This document shows positions 58,324 to 64,000 of a DNA stretch of 64,000 nucleotides, one piece after another. This DNA is from Ophioceras dolichostomum (taxonomy: Eukaryota; Ascomycota; Sordariomycetes; Magnaporthales; Ophioceraceae): NCBI GenBank assembly GCA_003049485.1, contig PYST01000037.1, positions 1 to 64,000 on the forward strand, written 5' to 3'. Numbering within the stretch: the stretch's first letter is position 1; every line of letters begins with the position of its first letter. The notes beneath the pieces are model-generated. The model saw only the letters and a list, made by a program, of their open reading frames with translations. It was not told where the DNA came from and searched no databases. The position numbers were made by a program, and so were the translations under genes.

Positions 58324-61300
58324 CCTGTTCAGGTTGGGAAGGAAAACCTCTATTAGACCGCTGCCTGCCGCAGAAAAGGGAGAGAGGGCGGCTGCCTAGT
58401 TTCGGCGTGACGCAAGAAGAAGAGGACAGGAGAGAAGGTAGGAGAAAGGGGGCAAAATGAAAAGCCCGATGTCGTGGGTTAAGTTCCAAAATGGGAAATG
58501 AGAAATGGCGGAAAGACGGAAGGACGCGCTAATGGACGGCTCAGAAGTTCTGTAGACGGAAAAGAGGCCACTCGGTGAGAGATAGAACTTCGCGGCCTGC
58601 GGCAGTCACCCTCGGGTGCTTTTCGCCCTCCACCATTCCCGTCTCCTGCATACCACTCAGTCTCAGTCGGTCTCACTCCTTCCATCTGTCGACCGAGCCA
58701 GACCCTGGCGTTACAAGTGCTGTTGCCGTCACGTCTGCCCAGAGAGACAAATGAGTGAGAGGAGATGGAGGAGTGGACTGACTGACTCTACGGAAAGAGC
58801 ACCGACCACTCGCTCATCATCCCTCCCATCTCCCATGCGGGTATCCGAGACCGGCTTGTTTGAGGGGGGCAGTGGTCTGGAACTTGTCTGAGAAAGACAA
58901 TTTATGAGTCTGGCCTCGGTTGCTCCCGTTTCTGTCTTTCTTTGGACGTTTAGCCATCTTAGCTGTGCATGTATGGTGGACAGGTTTTGGACGGTGACTG
59001 ACTGGTGCACTAGATAGGTAGTGAAGCCATCTGAGTGAGGAGTCTCATCGCCTTTATCTACCTAACCTATTTACCGAACTTTTTTTTCATTGCTTCAAGA
59101 ATCCGGGCTAGAAGGGCGGCAATCTGAGCAACAGTGGGCGTGGAGACATGAGATGATGCACAAAGGGCAACACCCGCCCTCCATCATCTCAGCCAGCCAA
59201 AACTTAAGAGGAGATGCAAGAGTCCGCAGGTCGATCCGACAAGCTAAACGTATATGGGAGGAGCCGACCCTCCTAGAACGAGGAGGGCATTTGCTACGTA
59301 GCGTACAACGGAATCCGTATTCCTACCGCTTAGTCATCTCCCTACATCGTTCAAGCATCCATCCAGTAGTGGTTCTACTTTAATGCTGATAGTCATATCT
59401 CATCCATAAGGTACTCTCGGAAGTGCAGTTGTCGCACAGCATCCAAATCAGTTACTACCGATCCATCCTCCATCCTCTATCCTCACCAAGCACAAGGTAC
59501 GCGCTTCCTTACACGCATCCTTACACGCACATAACTCTGGAAGGTTGGTATGTAGTTTGTTGTGAAACCGAAGCTAACTCCGTCACAAAGTATGTCGAGG
59601 ACTGAGCGGAAGAGGAATCCTCAGGCTAGTTGCATGTCTGTGCCTAACGCATCGCTCCTTTAGCTTTGTATCACCTAGCCTTTTCCATCAACAGTGAGGA
59701 GTGGGGTGAGGCAGACCGAACTACGCAGCAAGCCGCCGTCGGTCCGCCGTCGCCTCCCGGAACGTAGCACCTGTAGCAGCACCAGCGGCACTCCCTCACA
59801 CGGACGACGACGCAGACGCCCGCCCAAAGCGGTGCGATGGCGAAGCCTTCCTCGTCCTCCTCCGGCGCCGGGCGGGGCGGGGATCTCCAACGTTACGCGC
59901 AGATGAGAACAGGAGAATGAGAAAAGGGGAGAAGGGGGAGGGGGGATCAGGACCAGCGGGTATCGTAGCAGTAGCAGTAGCAGTCGCACGACAGCTTGCT
60001 GTGGCTTCTTGCTCCGTCTGCTTCTGCCTGCTCTTAAAAGCAGCTTCCCAAGAAAGGACTCGGTGTATGCGTGTATATGTGTACCGTATGTAAGTGAAGC
60101 GGCAGAACGTTGGCGTACAAGAAGCGACTCCACCACGCGAGAAAGCTGTTCCCCCGTTCAACGACACAACGGGCTGGGCTACGCGGCCTGCCTATCGGGA
60201 GAAAGGCAAGCACAGCAGACGAATAGACAGACGGACGGCCAGTGAGGGCGGAAGGCTGTGGCATTACTACTACGATTTTACAACGACCACCACGTTGTAG
60301 TTGTTGCACTTGTGACACGCATGCTTCGGCTCTGTGCAGAGATGTAGGCGAGGCGCTTCCGACGAGGAGACCCGACAGACACACGAGAAGAGAGAGATGA
60401 TGATGATACCGCCGCTATATCTCTACTGGTGGAAAGGGGAAAAAGAAAAGGAAATCTAACCTGTGGTCAAGGGGATAAGAATAGCCCAAGCAGAAGGCCG
60501 ACAATCACCTCCTCACCAGATTAGCCAGCACGCTCAGACGCCGGCCGTATATCCCGTGGATGGGAATGGGAAAATTCACCACCAACCCTCATTGCCATCA
60601 CAGACCCGACAGTAAAACAAGGAACTCTTCCCGGCACGATAACTAGGTATCTCACTCCCATCTCGCTACAAAGCTCCTGCTCATACACACATATCCATAA
60701 CAGTCTAGAGCATCCGCCTCCCTTGTAGCCTTTCGAGACGTGCCTGCACTGCACTGTGATCCCTAGCGCGCATCCATTTATCACACCCCCGCGCCAAGCC
60801 TCTCCGTCAGGCCTTAGCTCGGTAGCACGGAGGTTTCGCGTCGAGACAAGCTAAGGTAGGCACGTACATAGGTAGGGAGCAAGGGCCGCAAGGAGGGCCA
60901 AACTTCCCCTTTCTCTCTTTCTTCCCTGTCTCTTTCTAGCTCGCCCGCTGGACAGTCGGTCAGTCGGTCTGCTGGTCAGTCAGTCAGTCCGACCACACAG
61001 ACCCCTCCAGCTGAAGTCTCCAGTGATACGACTTCGTAAAAGCGAACAGGTAGGTACTTAGCAGATATCTGGATACTGTGTGACACAGAACGAAAGAAAA
61101 GAAAATGCTACAGCGAAGCAAGTCCGGTCTGTTTAAAGGGAGGGAGATGAGAGCCACGCCTCTTTGATCGTCAAAAGTTTGGCCATTTTCAAAACAGGAA
61201 GAGTCTAGTACCCTAGAAAGTACCTAGTGATATCACTATGTGAGGATGCAGGTATATATAGTTGTCCGACTCTATTCCATATATAGTACTAGAGGTAGAT

Positions 61301-62070
61301 AGATAGGTAGACAAGAATCACACCATATGGTAGTGATGATGAGGATGATGATATCAGGGATTTTTGTTGGATGTTTTGTTCTGTGCTTGCAAGCCGTGGA
61401 GGGCAGCAAGACTGGTTGGTTGGTGTTGTTTACAAAGGAGATGGTTGTGAAGATAAACCCGAAAAAAAAAGTTCACAGTACAAAATCACTTCCGACCCCG
61501 CCGTTCAACATAAGCCTCGTTCGATCCATATATCCCAACGCGTGCGTGTGGTGGTAGGGGTGTGGTGGTGAAGGAAGTAGTAAAGGAAACAAATAACAAA
61601 TCCAAGGAGACTCCCATCCAGTCCTACCCAGATATCTGTCCATAAAAGGAAAACAAAAAGCTCCCAACGGTGATAGGGGGGAGGAAGACAAAAAGGGTTG
61701 GCGGAAGAGAATGTCAACACAAGACCAACCAACCAACTAGCACAAGGGGTGGGTGGTACTTTAGTCTTGCACCGAGCATCCTCTACACGCACAGAGAAGA
61801 AGAATATACAGGAGTAGTAGCAGTAGACCAAGCAAGGACTGGGACGAACAGTCCGCCAAGGGGATAGAAAAAACCAAAGGGTATTTTACCAGACCAACGA
61901 ACCATACCAAGAAAAGAGGGCGATACAAAAAAGAGAGACAGAAAAAAAAAACACCTTGGACCATATATCAAACAACGATACCGTCAACTAGAACGTGTAA
62001 GGACGATATCGAAGCGAATCTTTGTGTGTGCTCTTGGGGCTTTGTGTTTTTCTTCTTTCCTTCTGCGCTC

Positions 62071-63676
62071 TCATGAATCGCGTGTGGCGTGCTCATCGCC
62101 GAACGGGCTGCGCTCGCGCGTGTCCGACGACCTGCCGCCGCCGCTCAGGGTCCTGCCGCTGCCGCTGCCGCTGCCGCTGCCGGTGCGGTGGTGCGAGTCG
62201 CGGTGCGACGCGCGACGGGTGGCCTCCTCAATGATGGCGCTCAGGTTCGTGGAGCTCTGGACGCTCTGGTGAGGGTTGCCGTTGCCGTTCGCGGGCGACC
62301 GGGGCGGCGGGTCGGCGAAGGGCCCCTGGTCCGGACGCGGCGACTCCTCGATGATGGTCACGGCGGCCGAGTCCCTGAACGAGGAGGCGGACACCGGAGC
62401 CGGCGACGACGCCACCGTGCTGCTCTGCGCAAGGGGCGATGGCGCGGCGGTCGCCCCTCCTGAAGAAGCGGCGTCTGCGGCTGCGGCGGACGACGTGGAC
62501 GACGACGCGAGGGAAGAGGACTTCTTAGGCCCGCTGCCGACGCGGACGACCTGCGGGCGGGCGGCCATGGCCGTGTGGGCGCTGGCGCTGGTGGCGTTGT
62601 TCAGGAACGTGGACCCCACGCTGAAGGTGCTGCCGGCCGGGCTGGGAGGGCGCGGGATGCCGACGCCGCTGCTGTACTTCTCGTAGTCGACGCTGGGGAC
62701 GGGAGGGGTGTTGGCGCCGCTTCCGCCGTGGCCGCCGCTGGCGGTGGACTTCACGCTGACCATCGCCGGCTTGGCCCGCATGCCCGTCTGGGCCGGGGCC
62801 ACGACGACGGCGCTCTTGCCGTAGATGGTCGAGGCGATGCTGGAGCGGGGCGCGTACGAGGTCCGGGCGTACGAGGTGCGGTCGGTGTAGCCGGAGAGGG
62901 CCGAGTACGTCGAGTCCGGGCGGAGATCGCCGGGCATGAAGAAGTGCTGATCCTCGGTGGCGGCGGGGCTGCTGGCCTGAGACACAGCGATGGGGATGGG
63001 CGGCACGGGCGGCACCAACAGGGTCGGCGACGTGGGCGTGGCCCGGTTGGTCACGCCCGGGATGTAGGCGATCTGGATGATGTTGGACGCCCGCGTCAGG
63101 ACCGTGGACGCCACCGAGTGCACCGTGTGCGTCGACGAGCGCTGGTCCCTGCGCGCGATGAAGTCCTTGTTGGCGGAGCCCATGCCGTCTGGCCCCGCCG
63201 GGTTGTCCGAGTACGCCTTCTCGTCCCAGTCCGCCTGGCTGATGGAGTGGCGCTTGCTCTTGATGCAGAACCTCCATACCAGGTATGTGATGAGTCCGAT
63301 GACGGCGATGCCGCCCACGACGCCGCCCACGACGCCTCCGACGTTCGTCGAGCTACCTGACGACACCTGGGGCGTTGGCGACGGAGACGCCGTCGTGCAG
63401 TAGTACTCAGGGCATTCGTTCTTCTTCGTGGCAACCCTGAACTCGCAAACCTCGTTGGTCGGGCATGCCGGGCAAGAGAGATCCTTCGTTGGCGGGCACG
63501 TCGAGCTCGGGGTCGCGGTCGAGTTATCCTGCCTGGCAACTAAGGTCCTGCGGTTGACTAGACGGTTGAGAGGAGGCATTAGCATCTGAGGTCGGACGCG
63601 AAGTATTCGATTCGACCCTGAGAGGACGAGCGAGAGCGTAAGACTTACTTGTACGATCTGGCACGAAGAAATCCAT
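62071..63676 (-). CDS. OPY2: Opy2-like membrane anchor of the Ste50/HOG-MAPK pathway
   Basis: Preferred model: exon 1 63676-63649 (28 nt, MDFFVPDRT plus one base) and exon 2 63557-62071, giving 504 residues. The intron has donor GTAAGT, branch GCTAAT and acceptor GTCTAG. The alternative is an uninterrupted frame from an ATG at 63585, also 504 residues but starting MLMPPLNRLV. A short extracellular Cys-rich domain (six Cys, about residues 30-63: STCPP, LSCPACP, EVCEF, NECPEYYC) matches the Opy2 N-terminal family. One transmembrane segment (VGGVVGGVVGGIAVIGLITYLVWRFCI, about 82-107) follows, with basic residues KSKR on the inside. The cytosolic tail of about 395 residues is Ser/Pro/Ala-rich and ends in a (GS)n stretch. 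In yeast, Opy2 recruits Ste50-Ste11 to the plasma membrane for osmostress signalling; the tail sites cannot be confirmed by eye. Confidence 0.85.
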
Positions 63677-64000
63677 CGTTGCTTGAGATCCGCGGCCCAG
63701 GATGGCCGTGAGCTGTCCTCAGCGTTAAGGCCGATCCAAGGAACGAAATGTGGTGGTGATCAGCGGCGAGCGACGTCGACCTTGGACGGAGAAGCAAGGC
63801 GTCGGTCTGTCCTGTCTGTCGGTCGGTCGAGCACCAGGTCAAGCAAAGTTGGTCGAACTCTGTCCCCCCTTGAAAGATCTGCCAATGCAGATCACGTTTT
63901 GAGCGATTGGAATACTGGAGCGACGGGGTTATCCCAGCGCTTGGCGAGTCATCAAAAAGGCAATTGATCGAACAATTGCAGGTCGTCTCAGTCTCTTCTC
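63677..64000. other. Upstream region of OPY2
   Basis: 324 bases with no gene. The stretch holds the leader and proximal promoter of the minus-strand OPY2 gene; a GTCTGTC/GGTCGGTCG-type short repeat lies at about 63805-63828. Confidence 0.5.

Larger units (their letters stand above)
49947..62070. other. 12.1-kb interval without a supportable gene
   Basis: Frames up to about 190 codons occur on both strands but all are low-information, overlap one another and match no family I know. The interval contains an N in a C run (50247), a (CT)n run at 50976-51007, a (TTC)n run at 53321-53348, CCGGCTC repeats at 58289-58323, a CAGT-type run near 60957-60990, and many CTACCT/AGGTA motifs (for example 51136-51149, 51267-51290, 52692-52707, 56850-56860, 61050-61060). 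A 76-codon ATG frame at 61327 begins with a signal-peptide-like stretch but stays unsupported. The far end is the 3' flank of OPY2. Confidence 0.5.

Noticed and set aside
61327..61557. 76-codon frame with a signal-peptide-like start, possible small secreted protein
   Set aside because: The Met-rich start comes from a GATGATG simple repeat, there is no Cys pattern or family match, and it lies in the probable OPY2 3' flank.
62089..63403. Plus-strand frames of up to 261 codons opposite OPY2
   Set aside because: Antisense shadows of the GC-rich OPY2 coding sequence, Ala/Gly/Arg-rich without domains.

Overview
The window is nuclear DNA of a filamentous ascomycete, most probably a Sordariomycete. 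The genes have short GT-AG introns (about 70-190 nt) with CTAAC-type branch sites, GC-rich coding exons and long pyrimidine-rich leaders. The protein set is typical of Pezizomycotina: a Ras-2 type GTPase ending in CVIL, Opy2, a Hul5-type HECT ligase, a poly(A)-binding protein with an enlarged fourth RRM, and a large USP-domain protein. I cannot name the genus. Every gene below is a splice model I built by hand from reading frame, splice-site consensus and protein-family continuity. None has been checked against transcripts.

Layout, left to right. The left edge holds the first coding exon of a minus-strand gene that looks like a nitronate monooxygenase; the rest lies outside. After about 7.8 kb without a recognisable gene comes a plus-strand run: a 91-aa protein with one dsRNA-binding-like fold (8209-8866), mitochondrial ribosomal protein uS7m (11574-12724), a USP-domain protein (14956-17745) and a conserved membrane/coiled-coil protein of unknown function (21055-23471). 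PAB1 (minus, 25154-27607) and HUL5 (plus, 29704-33527) are divergent. PRO2 (minus, 34479-35843) converges on HUL5. Then come a DHA1-type MFS transporter (37817-40148) and a serine racemase/threonine dehydratase-family PLP enzyme (41127-43387), both plus. A Ras-2 type GTPase (48561-49946) follows after 5.2 kb, and an OPY2 homologue (minus, 62071-63676) after a further 12.1 kb without a gene I can support.

The genes are mostly core cellular functions: mitochondrial translation, mRNA poly(A) metabolism, proteasome-linked ubiquitylation, proline synthesis, amino-acid dehydration, and two signalling components (Ras-2 and the Ste50 anchor Opy2 of the osmo-stress/MAPK pathway). I see no transposon, secondary-metabolite cluster, CRISPR, rRNA or convincing tRNA. 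Noncoding DNA is about 60 percent of the window and carries microsatellites and a recurrent palindromic motif, TACCTAGGTA, with many half-site variants.

Most worth a second look: a GC-AG intron in the small dsRBD gene; an in-frame, stop-free 72-nt intron inside the PABC/MLLE domain of PAB1; unusually long introns in the dehydratase (1007 nt) and Ras-2 (654 nt) genes; a 269-codon ORF overlapping the start of the unknown membrane-protein gene; a 28-nt first coding exon that changes the N terminus of Opy2; a thrice-repeated PVRSMLD motif in the USP protein; and the two large gene-empty intervals.
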